From positions 744,001 through 808,000 of the forward strand of contig CAVTNM010000008.1 of NCBI GenBank assembly GCA_963736055.1: a stretch of DNA of 64,000 bases. The letters run 5' to 3'. The position numbers and the translations under genes are program-made. Source of the DNA: AC-32 sp963736055 (lineage in GTDB: Bacteria > Actinomycetota > Thermoleophilia > Gaiellales > Gaiellaceae). The notes under the pieces are model-generated. The model worked only from the letters and a program-made list of their open reading frames with translations. It did not search any database and was not told the DNA's origin. The stretch's first letter is position 1. Each line of letters opens with the position of its first letter. This document shows, in pieces, positions 7,735 through 17,975 of this stretch.

Positions 7735-8655
7735 ATGCAGCGCTCGCTGCCCGTAGCCGAGCGGCCACGCCGGCCCGAGTGGATGAAGGTACGCGCGCCG
7801 AGCGCGGATTCCGCGTACTTCGACGTGCGCAAGCTGATTCACGGCGCGAGCCTGAACACGATCTGCGAGGAGGCGCGCTGCCCGAACATCTCCGAGTGCT
7901 GGGGCCGCGGCACCGCGACGTTCCAGATCCTCGGGGACACCTGCACGCGCGCGTGCCGCTACTGCTACGTGAACTCCGGCCGCCCCGAGCATCCACCGGA
8001 CCCGCTCGAGCCGCTGCGGCTGGCCGCGACCGCGGCCAAGATGAACCTCAAGCACGTGGTGGTCACGTCTGTCGACCGGGATGACGTCGAGGATCGCGGC
8101 GCGGGTCACTACGCGGCGACGATTCGTGCACTGAAGCACAAGCTGCCCGAGGCGACGGTCGAGGTGCTGACGCCGGACTTTCTCGGCGTCGAGGAGGACG
8201 CCCTGCGCACGGTGCTGGCCGAGCGGCCTGACGTGTTCAACCACAACATCGAGACCGTCCGCCGGCTGCATGCGCGCATGCGCGGCGCCAAGGCCTCCTA
8301 CGACAAGGCGCTCTGGCTGCTCGAGCGCGCGAAGGAGCTGGCCGACTATCCGGTGCTGACGAAGTCCGGGATCATCGTCGGCCTCGGCGAGACGAACGAC
8401 GAGGTGGTCGAGACGATGGCCGACCTGCGCAGGCACGGGGTGGACGTGGTCACGATCGGCCAGTACCTGCAGCCGAGCTCGAAGCACGCGAAGATCGACC
8501 GCTGGGTCCACCCGGACGAGTTCCGCTGGTTCCGCGAGCAGGGCGAGGCACTCGGCTTCGGCTCCGTCTTCTCAGGGCCACTCGTTCGCTCGAGCTATCG
8601 CGCCGACGAGCAGCGGCACGCCGCGGCGACCGGTCGTGGAGCGGTGGCGTACTAG
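7735..8655 (+). CDS. lipA: Lipoyl synthase LipA
   Basis: LipA is the radical-SAM enzyme that inserts two sulfurs into protein-bound octanoyl groups. The 306-residue protein has the auxiliary cluster motif CEEARCPNISEC (C44, C49, C55), the radical-SAM motif CTRACRYC (C70, C74, C77) and the C-terminal RSSY (near 285), whose serine binds the auxiliary cluster. It completes the LipB-LipA pathway for the E2 encoded at 2596. The gene runs into the following small exported protein with a 20-base overlap. Confidence 0.95.
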   Translation: MQRSLPVAERPRRPEWMKVRAPSADSAYFDVRKLIHGASLNTICEEARCPNISECWGRGTATFQILGDTCTRACRYCYVNSGRPEHPPDPLEPLRLAATAAKMNLKHVVVTSVDRDDVEDRGAGHYAATIRALKHKLPEATVEVLTPDFLGVEEDALRTVLAERPDVFNHNIETVRRLHARMRGAKASYDKALWLLERAKELADYPVLTKSGIIVGLGETNDEVVETMADLRRHGVDVVTIGQYLQPSSKHAKIDRWVHPDEFRWFREQGEALGFGSVFSGPLVRSSYRADEQRHAAATGRGAVAY

Positions 8656-9007
8656 GGCGCTCCTCGGCGCCCTCGTGCTCGTCGCGGCGGGCGCCGTGGT
8701 CGCCGTGGTGCTCGCGCAGAACGACTCGTCGCAGTCCTCGGCGGGCAAGGGCTCGCCCGCTCTGCTGATGGCCTCGATGCAGAACCCACTCACCGTCTCA
8801 GGCACAGGGTTCCGAAGCAAGGAACGGGTCCGCGTGGTCGTGAAACGCGCGGGACCGTCCGCGAGGAAGCGCGCGCGCGCCGATTCGCGCGGTGCATTTC
8901 GAGTCGTCTTTCGCCGTGTGAATGCCTGCGACAGCCTCACCGTGACGGCGACGGGGTCGCAGGGCAGTCGCGCCTCGCTCAACGTGTCGTCGTACGTCTG
9001 CCCCTGA
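8636..9007 (+). CDS. Small exported or membrane-anchored protein of unknown function
   Basis: The 123-residue product begins at GTG 8636 inside the end of lipA. Residues 7-28 form one hydrophobic segment (ALLGALVLVAAGAVVAVVLA), acting as a signal peptide or anchor. The remainder reads as a single beta-rich domain (LTVSGTGFRSKERVRVVVKR, then RGAFRVVFRRVNACDSLTVTATGSQGSRASLNVSS) like short immunoglobulin-like modules of actinobacterial lipoprotein-like proteins, with two cysteines that could pair. No lipobox is visible. The overlap with lipA implies co-transcription but not a lipoylation role. Confidence 0.55.
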   Translation: MERWRTRALLGALVLVAAGAVVAVVLAQNDSSQSSAGKGSPALLMASMQNPLTVSGTGFRSKERVRVVVKRAGPSARKRARADSRGAFRVVFRRVNACDSLTVTATGSQGSRASLNVSSYVCP

Positions 9008-9011
9008 ACAT

Positions 9012-9039
9012 GAGGGGGCCGGCTCTCGCCGGCCCCCTC
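9012..9039. terminator. Bidirectional terminator hairpin
   Basis: GAGGGGGCCGGC (9012-9023), loop TCTC, GCCGGCCCCCTC (9028-9039): a perfect 12-bp stem placed between two convergent genes, 5 bases after one stop (9007) and 22 bases after the other (9061). Without a T tract it is a strong hairpin that can serve both directions. Confidence 0.75.
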
Positions 9040-9060
9040 CGTACCTCCTGAGACGAAGGG

Positions 9061-12000
9061 CTAGTCCTTCGTCGGGTCGTCGCTGAACGCCTGGATCTCG
9101 GCCGTCCTGACGAACCGGCGGCTGGAGACAGCCGTCGACGCCGAGACGTTCGTGTCGCAGTCCGAGTTAGGCGTGTCCAGCGTCCTGGTCGCCCTGGTAG
9201 GCAGGGCCACCGGTGCACTGGTTGGTCAGCACGCGGAGCTGCAGGTGCGTCGCCTTGAACTTCGGCACCTGGAAGTCCCGCAGGATGAGCTGCGGCCCGA
9301 TCGGCCGCGGCGCGTCGCCTGGGAACGCGTTCGCCGCGCTGGTGTACACCTTCGCGTACGCAGCGGGGTTCGAGCAGTCCGCTCCCTTGGCGGCGTTGCA
9401 GGCCCAGAGCTCGAACGACCGGAGCGCCGCAAAGCGGCCCTGTCCCGGCGCGATCATGGCGCTGACCTGCACGTGCTTGATCTCGCGTGCGTCCGTGCCC
9501 GCGAGGTCGATCGTGATCTGCTTGCCGGCGATCCCTGACAGCGACCCGTCGGCGGCGCGGCCGTCGGCCGACCAGTTGGTCGCCTCGGTCTCGTCGATCG
9601 CCGCTTCCGGGGTGGTGCCGTCACCGGTCGCCGTCGCTCCCTGCGCCGAGGAGGCCCAGTTCACGGGCAGCTTCACCTTGATCACCTTGTTGGTTCCCTT
9701 GAGGTCGGCGCTGAACCGGAAGGCGCCGTACCCCTTCGCCACGACGAGGAAGTCGTACTCGCCGGAGACGAAGGAGGCGGACGCGTCGAGGTTGACATCG
9801 ATCCCCGAGTTGACCGTCGCGGGATCGGTGTCCGCGATCGGGTTTACCTGCTTCTCGTAGTGACCGACGTAGACCTTGCCGACCACGTCCGGGTTGCCGG
9901 AGGTCTTGGCCTCGATGTCGAACGTCACGTTCGTGTTGCCGCCGAGCGGCGAGCCGAAGTCCGGCACCGGGTTGGTGTCGTTGACACCGGTCGCCGGGTG
10001 GATGGCAGCCGCTTCGCCGAGGCCACGCTCCGCGAACGCCTTCCAGATCACGCTCTGATTGGCCCCGCCATACCGCATCACGTCAGCGGCGATCATTGAG
10101 TTTCGTGCGTCCACCATCGTCGGTGCGGTCGGATCGAGCAGGAACGAGTCGATCAGGAGCTGGACCCAGCGCCGGTTGCCCGGGCAGTTGTCCGACGGAA
10201 GCGCGCCGGCGGCACACTTCGCCTGGAGCGCGGCGTTGTTGGCCGGGAAGGCGCCGTTGTACTTGTCGATCAGCGCCTGCCGGACCGAGTTGTTCACCGC
10301 GACCCAGATCTCACCGTCCGAGTGAACTTCGTTGCCCGGCGTGTCGTAGCCGATGTCGCTGAAGTTCAGCGGGTTGACGTGAGGGTACGTCGAGGGCATC
10401 GGGAAGTCGCCGGTCCGCGGGTAGTTCATGACGTAGTTGCGGATCCCGTGCTCCTTGTTGCCCGTCGCGTACGTGCCCGTCGCGAACGGATCCTCGCCGT
10501 CGACCGGCGTGTAGCCGTTCTCCCGCAGGTACTCGATCGAGACCAGATCGGCGACACCTTCGCCCATCGCGCCGGCATGGAAGCCCGTGCGGTTCGAGCC
10601 CTTGCCGATCATGCGGTTCTCGATCATGTGTGTGAACTCGTGGCCGATCACGCCCTGGTCGTAGTCACCGTCGACGCAGGGTGAGTAGAACGATCCGGCC
10701 AGCGGCTGCCAGAGGTACATGTTCGTGACCGACGAGGCTCCGTCGGGCAGCGTGGACATGTTGGCGTTGTCGCGGGTGGTGGTCTGCGCGCCCGACTGAA
10801 CGTCGCCGATCAGCGGGTCGCCCTCCTGCCACGTCTCCGTGTTGCCGAAGTTGCTGGCCTGTGCGTTCCAGTTCTGCTCCGTGAACCCGAGGTAGTACGA
10901 GAAGTCGTGCATGCGGTTGTGCATCACGAACAGGTTCACGGCCGCGGCCGAGTCGTCGTACGTCGAGCCCGGAACCGGCGGAGTCGCGGTAGCGCACTGC
11001 CGCGTGTTCCAGTCGTTCGTCCACGGGAAGGAGTAGTCGCGGCCCGGGTTGCTCACCGGCATGAACTGCGGCGGCGAGGGTGCCGAGTCGTTCACCCACG
11101 AGGTCGCGGCCTTGTTGTTGTTGCCGCTCGTCGTGTAGGTGGTGGTGTTCGTCTGCGCGTTGTAGTCCCAGGGGGACCGCGACGCGAGGTTGCCGACGAC
11201 GATGTCGCAGCCGGCGGCCGGGCGCCAACACCAGACCTTGCGCGTGTCGGTGCTCGGGTTGCCCCACGGGAACTGGTCGTTCGTCGCGAGGGGCGGGCTG
11301 GACGGGAAGGCCTTCCACCGCGCCCAGTAGTCGGGCGGGGCGGGGCTGTCGTCGATCGTGATGGTGCCGGTGTAGGTCCGCGGGTCGGTCCAGGGACCAC
11401 CGCCGGCGAAGTCGCACACCTGGACGAAGTAGTCGCCCGGGGGCACGCCTCCGGCCGGTGCGTAGCGGAACTGCTCCGGTGAGAACAGGGTGTCCGCCTC
11501 CAGGATCGGCGTCGTGCTGGCCCCGAGGAACAGCCTGAAGACGACGTCGTTCAGGGAGACCGCCGCGGTGGCGATGCCCGAGAGGGCACGGACGCCGGCA
11601 CCGACGGTGAACGGGCCCTTGCGGACGTCGCAGGCCCCGTCGACTGCGTCGACCTGGCCGTCGAACGGAATCGTCTGGATGGCGTTGAACCGCCTGCTGC
11701 TCGACCTCGCGGTCGAGAAGTAGTCGGTCAGGTTCGTCCGGGCGAGCACGATGCCGTTGCGGGCGTTCACGATCACCCGGTAGGCGGCGGTCTGGCCGGA
11801 CGTGTCCAGGACGATCGACTCGTAGGCGGGCACGGCCGAGCGGCCGATCCCGAACGAGCCGAGCTTCACGCGCTGGATATCACGCAGGCCGCCGACGCGG
11901 ATGTTCACCCAGCCGCGCGCGGCCTTCTGTGCCCTCACGTACACGAGGGAGCTCTTGATCCCGATGTTGCCCGCTGCATGGACCCAGGCCTGCGCCGGCG

Positions 12001-12550
12001 ACAGCTTGGCTGCGCCCCTCAGCTGCAGCGAGCCGAGCGCCGTCGACGAGACGTAGGCGATCCGCCAGCGATGCGCCTTGCCTGCCTTCAGCGAGATGGT
12101 GATGAGACCGGAGCCGTCGAGCACCTTCAGGCTCTTGAACGCCTGCTGGAACGTGACGGCGTGGCCGGCGCCCCTGCTCAGCTTCGAGTCGGACATCACC
12201 CTCAACCCCTTGATCGAGTCGAGGCGGAAGATGCCCTTGTGCTTGGCGAGCCAGGCGCGAGCGGCGATGACGGCCGTCGCCCCGCTGGCCTGCTTGGTCA
12301 GGAACCGGCCGGGACGCATCAGCGTCGACGGGGTTCCGTGGCTGTTCCACGTCGCCTTCGCGTGCAAGGCACGAACGGCCGCGAGCTGCGCGGCGGTCGG
12401 CCTGGCAACCGCTCCGGACCTCACGAAGTCGCGCAGGGTGCCGTGTGATCCCGGCGTTGCCTGCCGAACTCCGAAGGACGGGCCGGCGAAGACGAGCGTG
12501 CCTGCTACGGCCGCCAAAAGGGCACGCAGCAGCACCTGTCTGAACGTCAT
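9061..12550 (-). CDS. Secreted M36 (fungalysin) family metallopeptidase, one frame break near the C-terminus
   Basis: The start ATG at 12550 follows GGGAGGGGAG; residues 1-27 are a signal peptide. A thermolysin/fungalysin-type propeptide follows, then a beta-sandwich insert, then the catalytic part with HEFTH (codons 10628-10642) and the downstream glutamate in GAMGEGVADL, which are the zinc ligands and base of M36 enzymes. The C-terminal third carries a discoidin-like region (NWSADGRAADG...). The intact frame ends at 9167, but the natural C-terminus (TPNSDCDTNVSAS ... DDPTKD) continues in another frame to TAG at 9061; a one-base change near 9180-9190 explains this. The product is probably an extracellular protease of about 1160 residues, first of three exported proteins in a row. 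Confidence 0.85.
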
Positions 12551-12642
12551 GCTCTCCCCTCCCAGGTCGTTTTGCCCTACTGGGCTCAACTGGTGCTGGG
12601 CCGATCTTCAGACCTCTATTTGCACGTGTCAAGCCGGACCGC

Positions 12643-12672
12643 GAAGAGGGCCGCCCGAAGGCGGCCCTCTTC
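12643..12672. terminator. 13-bp hairpin with UUCG loop
   Basis: GAAGAGGGCCGCC (12643-12655), four-base loop, GGCGGCCCTCTTC (12660-12672). Read leftward the loop is TTCG closed by C-G, the very stable cUUCGg tetraloop. It lies 22 bases past the stop of the leftward beta-propeller gene (12694) and before the M36 start, so it most likely terminates the former. Confidence 0.75.
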
Positions 12673-12693
12673 AACCGACGCTCGGCCGGAGCC

Positions 12694-15600
12694 CTAGTGC
12701 GAGCCCAGCTTCAGCTTCCAGATGCCCTGCGAGTGCGTCGCCGCGTAGAGCACGCGCTCGCAGCTGCGAGTCCTCGATGCAGGTCGGTACCCGCGACGAG
12801 GGCTGGATCTCGAGGTGCATGACCTCGTACCGGGGCATGCCCTTGGTGACGTGCCAGCCGGAGTGCCCGTCGTTCTCGCCGACGAGGACGCCGAAGTCGG
12901 TCGACCACGTACAGCGTGTGGCTGTCGTCGTCGCGAACGACGTCGCTCACCGGCAGGTCGCCGTCGGAGAACGGCGTCGGGAAGTTCGACGTGCCCGTGC
13001 TCTCGACGTTCAGGTTCGTGAAGATGCCCGAGCCCGGAGCGTTGCCGTTCTCCCGCACCTCGAAGACGTGGCCCGGGAGTGGTCGGCGTGCGACGTTGTA
13101 CCCGGAGTAGCGTGATCCAGGCATGGCCCGGTGTCGTCGGATCGACGTAGATCGCCGCTCGGGAACCGGGTCGGCGAGTTGCCCGAGGTCGAGCTGTCGA
13201 TCCGGTGCCAGGTGACCGTGGCCGGGTCTGACGCATCCGCGTTGTGCGTGACGAAGATGCGGCCGGCCGAGGTCGCCGCCCAGAGCGTGCCGTGGTCGGC
13301 GCTGTCACGCGCGATCCACGAGATCGAGCCGCCGGTCCGGTCGGCGCCGTACACCGTGCCGGTCAGGTCGCCGGGCGCGTTCGTGCAGCGTCGCGCGCGC
13401 TGGTGCAGAGCGGCCCGCCCAGCGGCCGGTAGTCGCCGCAGTCCGCAGTCTGGCGCCCGAGGTCACGAACTCCGGGCAGTTCGCCTCGTAGCCGGCGATG
13501 TTCGGGGTCGTGTCCTGCGGTACCGGCCCGGCGTGCCGGCGCCGAACGCCCACGTCCGCCAGACGTGCTGGCCGCCGTTGTAGATCGGGTGCGTGCCCGG
13601 AACCGGGTTCGGGTCGCCGACCTGCGGCCAGTAGAAGGCGAACGGCTCGCCGCTGTTCACGAGCGGCGCCGGTCGCGATCACCCACCGCTCCGGGTCGCC
13701 GTTCTCGAAGTTCGAGTCGCCGAACCCGCTGGTGAACTCGTTGGCCCGCCACGTCGGCTCGGTCGCGTCGTAGCACGGCGTTGCCGCCGTCGCCGTAGAT
13801 GACCTGGTTGAACGTGGTGCGGCTGCAGCCGTTGTTGTTCGACCACGTGCCGTTGTCCTGCGTGCCGCCCATCACCTCGCAGACGTTGGACGGGTTGATC
13901 GCGACGTTGATGAACTGGAGCGTGCTGCTGAGGTTCTTGTCGATGTGGTCGAGCTCCGTCGGCACCCGCGAGAGGAGCCGCTTGCACGCCAGGTAGCTGC
14001 CGGAGGTCGTCGGCAGCGGGCCGCCGCCGTTGCGGAACGGGTCGTCGCACTGGGACGAGATGTCGGCGAACGTCGCCGCTCGTCCGGATCACGCCGCCGT
14101 CCGAGCCCTCGAAGATCTGGGTCGGGTTGCCCGGGTTGATCGACGATCACGTGCTGGTCGGGATGGATCCCGTTCGGCGCGCGCAGACAGCCCTGCGGCG
14201 AAGTAGGGCGCGAACGCGCACCACGGCGCCGGCGTGTTCTGCGCGTCGTAGGTCAGGTCGGTGAACGTGCGGTTGTTGCTCGCCGGGTCGGGATCGCCGG
14301 CGGTGGTCGAGTACAGGACCGCGCGGCCGTTCGAGCGGCCGTTGCCGCAGCCGACGCCCTTCGTGTTGCACGGCAGCTCGCCGTACTGGTATCGAGCCCG
14401 ATCACGTAGACGGTGTCGGGCATGCCCGCGGGCGTGTAGACGTCCTGGTCGTACCAGCACTGGCCGGTGCAGAAGTCGTTCGTGGCGAAGTACGGGCTCG
14501 ACGTCGTCGTCGAGCGTCAGCCGCTGCCAGCCGTTGTACGTGGCCGGGAACGGGTTGCCGTTGCCGGCCGGCGGCGGTCGCGCCGGCGCCTGCGACGCGA
14601 GCAGCGTCGCCGCCGGCTGGTTGGCGTTGTCCGTCCGCCAGAAGTTGGACGCGTTCGCCGGCTGACGCCACCGCCGTTCGCCGTGCCGTCGGTCAGGTAG
14701 ATGCGCGTGTGCCCGTTCTTGACGGTCAGCGCGAACATCATCCGGTCGGTCCCGCCGCCCGGCGAACTGCGGGGCGAAGACCTGCGTTGAACGCCGTCGC
14801 GGCCGCGCCCGCGTCACGCCGCCAGAGGCCCTGGTCGAACGCCGCCGCGTAGACGGTGTCCAGGGTTGAGCGGGTCGAGGCCGACGTCGGTGACGCCGAA
14901 GCGAGCTCGGGCTGTTTCCGTTCCAGACCTCGGTGAACGTCTTGCCGCCGTCGAACGACTCGTAGAGGCCCGGGCGCGTTCGCGCCCGGCTCGAGCCGCG
15001 GTCGTGCCGCCGTTGCCGATCACGTGCGAGAGGCCGCGGACGGCCTGCGCCGAGCCGACGAAGATGTGGTTCCCGTTGCGCGGGTCGACCACGATCGCGT
15101 TGATCCCGCGGCCGAGGAACGCGTCCTTGCCGGGGTTGACGCAGGCGTAGGTCGCGTTGCTGACGCACGTGTCGGCGAGCTTCTTCCAGTGTCTCGCCGC
15201 CGTCGGTCGTCTTGTAGATGCCGACGCCCGCCTCGCAGCCGGACGAGCAGCGGTTGCCCTCACCGGTGCCGAGGTAGAGCGTGTTGTGCGTGCTTGTCGG
15301 TCGGGATCGAGCGTCAGGACGCCGACCGAGTTCTGGTCGAGGTCGTCCGGGCTCCAGCTGCTTCCAGATCGGGTCCGCGCCGCGAGCATGTTGTCGTCAT
15401 CCAGACGCCGCCGCCGGAGGCGTCCGACCCAGACGCGGCACTTGCTCGGCCGTGCAGTTCGGGTCGACCACGCATCGCGGTGATACGGCTCGCTGTGACG
15501 TTGGTCGCACCCGAGAACGCGGTCACGCCGGGCTGGACGCCGTATGTCCTGCGGCCCGTACTGCTCCCACTTGCCGCCGTCGCTCGAGGAAGCGACCGGC

Positions 15601-15916
15601 CGTGCCGCTTGGCAAAGCGGGCGTCGCGCTTGACGATCCGCGCGAACGTGGTCTGCGCGCGCTTGACGATCGCCGGCGGGATCGCCGCGGCCGGATACGT
15701 CCGCGCATCGCCGAGACGATACGCCTCGTAGCCGCCGACCGGCCCTTCGCCGGCGGCGCCTCCTTGCTCGCCGCACCGGCGACGCCGGCGCCGAGCCTGA
15801 GCTTGACCTGATTCGCGCTGGAGGAGCGTCCCGTCAGGAGCGACCAGCGTCAATGCGAGTGCCCCGGCAAGCAGGAAGAACGTCGCCCCCAGGACGCTCG
15901 TGCGTGTTCGTGTCAT
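12694..15916 (-). pseudogene. Exported beta-propeller (BNR/sortilin/sialidase-like) protein, reading frame broken many times
   Basis: The start ATG at 15916 follows AAGGGGAG; the first 26 residues are a signal peptide (FFLLAGALALTLVA). Conserved pieces appear in alternating frames: SSDGGKWEQYGPQ, GVTAFSGATNVTASRITAM, VDPNCTAEQ then CRVWVG, GGGVWM, DDLDQNSVGVLTLDP, LYESFDGGKTFTEVW, VTDVGLDPLNPG, and at the end ATHSQGIWKLKLGSH. The repeated blades with S-x-D-G-G-x-T/W boxes are those of BNR/VPS10-type propellers. Frames switch roughly every 20-80 bases (for example near 15598, 15549, 15472, 15443 and 15424) while residues stay conserved, which argues for sequence errors more than for old decay. 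An intact version would have about 1070 residues. Confidence 0.7.
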
Positions 15917-16062
15917 CGAATCTCCCCTTGCGATTGTTGGCCGACACCGGTGCGGGCTCAGCGACGCTGCAGACGTCGGACTACGCGCCGTTCGCTTCCC
16001 CCTCGAGCCTCCCCACCGGAACGAGGCGCTCCCCATGACCGCTCGTGTGCTTATGAGACACG

Positions 16063-16090
16063 CTTATATGCCTATCAGATCAGATTTCAA
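16063..16090 (-). promoter_or_regulatory. Sigma-70-like promoter for the beta-propeller gene
   Basis: Read leftward: TTGAAA (16090-16085), 16 bases, TATAAG (16068-16063). This is the most AT-rich patch in the neighbourhood and lies about 150 bases upstream of the start at 15916. The remaining 200-base gap up to the S8 stop at 16117 holds nothing else I recognise. Confidence 0.5.
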
Positions 16091-16116
16091 ACGAGAACGG
16101 CGACGTTCGTGCGCTC

Positions 16117-17920
16117 TTAGCGACCGACGGCCGTGGCCGCATCGACGAGGCCCGCGCCGTACGCGTCCTCGAAGCCGATCGGGTGGGACTGGCTCGACGT
16201 GGCAGAAGCCCGTGTCGCAGGGCGTGCCGTCGAGCGCCGGCGCGGTGTTGTTCGGGTCGTTCGGGCCCATGAAGTTCCTGAGGTCGTCCTGCGCGCGTCC
16301 GTTCGAGGCGCCGCTCGAGCGCTTCGCGGCCGGCCGACGCAGGTCGGGGCGCGCCGACAGCACGAGCGCGGCGACGCCTGCCGCGTTCGGCGCGGACATC
16401 GACGTGCCCTGGAGCCAGCCGAAGGACTGCCCGCGGAACGAGAAGCAGGCCGAGTTGAAGATCGAGGAGGCGAACGGGTCGGTGCAGATCAGCCCTCTGT
16501 CCGAGAGCGCTCCGAACGAGCCCCAGCCGCCGTAGAGGATGTCGCCGTCGCCGCCGTCGTAGCCCGGGATCTGGTAGCGGCGCGCGCTCCGCCGGGAGCG
16601 GCGAGGTCGACGCGCGAGCCGTAGTTCGAGTAGTAGGCGAGCTGGTCGCGCGCGCCCACGTGGGCACGCCAGCGCAGCGGGCACCGTCAGCCGGGCGCCG
16701 CGCCGATCGCGTTCGCCGTGGCCGAGACCATCGTCACGCCGGGAACCCCGCCGGGGACGGGCAGCCAGCCACGCAGGTCGTAGTCGTCGAGCGAGTCGCT
16801 GCCGGGGGAGGCTCGTCGCGATTCCCTCCGGGCCCGGCGAGACCCGGCCGACACCCTTCAGCTTGCGGCCCGTCGAGCCGGAGTTGCACGCGGTCGACCC
16901 GGACGTGCTCGTTGCCGGCGGCCGCGAAGACCGGGACGCCGTGCGAGAGGCAGTAGTCGACCGCGTCCGTGAAGAGCAGGTAGTCGTCGGCGTCGAAGCG
17001 GGTCGTCGGGGTTCATGTAGCCCTCGATCGACATGTTCACGACGTCGATGCGCGGGTCGGAGCACGCGGCGACGAGCCCGGAGAGGATCCAGGTCGAGAG
17101 CCCGCCGAGGCCGGCCGCGAGCACCTTGTAGGAGCCGATCCGCACGCCGGGTGCGACGCCGTTCGAGGCGAAGCCGTTGGAGGCGCCGGCTATCCGGCTC
17201 GCGACCCAGGTGCCGTGGCCCTCGAAGTCGCCGTCGCGGCAGTCGCGCAGCCCGAGGCGGTCGATCACGCCGAGGCCGTAGAGCGCCTTCAGGTCCTCGC
17301 AGGGGATGAAGTTGCCGCCGAGCTGACGGGTCGAGCACGCCCGCGCAGCTCGCGGTGGTCTGCCTGCACGCCGGTGTCGAGCACGGCGACGGCGATCGAG
17401 TCGGTCGCCGGTCGTCCGCCTCCAGCGCGCCGGACGTTCATGCGGTCGTCGTCCCACTGGAGGATTCCCTCGGGGTTGGTCACCCCGAAGAACGAGGAGA
17501 GCTCGTGCCACGGGTCGGCGAAAGCGGCCGAACGGCCGTTCGCCCGGGACCGTCGTCGCGGCCGCCGTCCGGTCGCATGGCGCTCGTCGAGCCGCGCTCG
17601 GAGGTGATCAGCGAATCCTGGAAGAGGTCGGTGACGGCGTCGCTTCGATGCGACGCGCGCGCCGAAAGACGACTGGCGCGGGGCACCACCGCGAGCGCGT
17701 CGATCGCGCTCAGGTCGCGCGACGACGACGCCACCGGCAGACGGTGACCGCAGCGCGCATCTGTGCCGGAGTCGTGTCCGGGGCGAACCGGACCACCGTG
17801 ACACCGAAGGGATTGCCGGCGGCGGTGGCAGATCCCGCGATTGCGAGCGCGGCGGCGAGCGTCGCAAGGAGACAGGGTGGGCCGCTTCACCGTTCGGGTC
17901 GCAGGCATCGGCACCTGCAT
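16117..17920 (-). pseudogene. Exported S8 (subtilisin-like) serine peptidase, reading frame broken many times
   Basis: Conserved subtilase blocks are present but spread over three frames: the Asp block VAVLDTGVQADHREL (near 17390), the His block DFEGHGTWVASRIAGASNG (near 17210), and the Ser block LQGTSMSAPNAAGVAALVLSARPDL (near 16400). The N-terminus has two in-frame ATGs (17920 and 17908) followed after a frame break by a signal peptide core (LATLAAALAIAGSATAAG). The C-terminus IGFEDAYGAGLVDAATAVGR ends at TAA 16117. All three catalytic residues are retained, so the breaks are probably artefacts in a functional gene. It is the third exported protein of the 9-18 kb cluster. Confidence 0.72.
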
Positions 17921-17975
17921 CACGCGATCTAGGAATGCTGCATCGAGCCCTTTCCCGCGGAGCCCGGCGAACCTA

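Noticed and set aside
12694..15916. Programmed frameshifting in the beta-propeller gene
   Set aside because: Breaks are too frequent, go in both directions, and lack a recurring slippery site; neighbouring unrelated genes show the same pattern.
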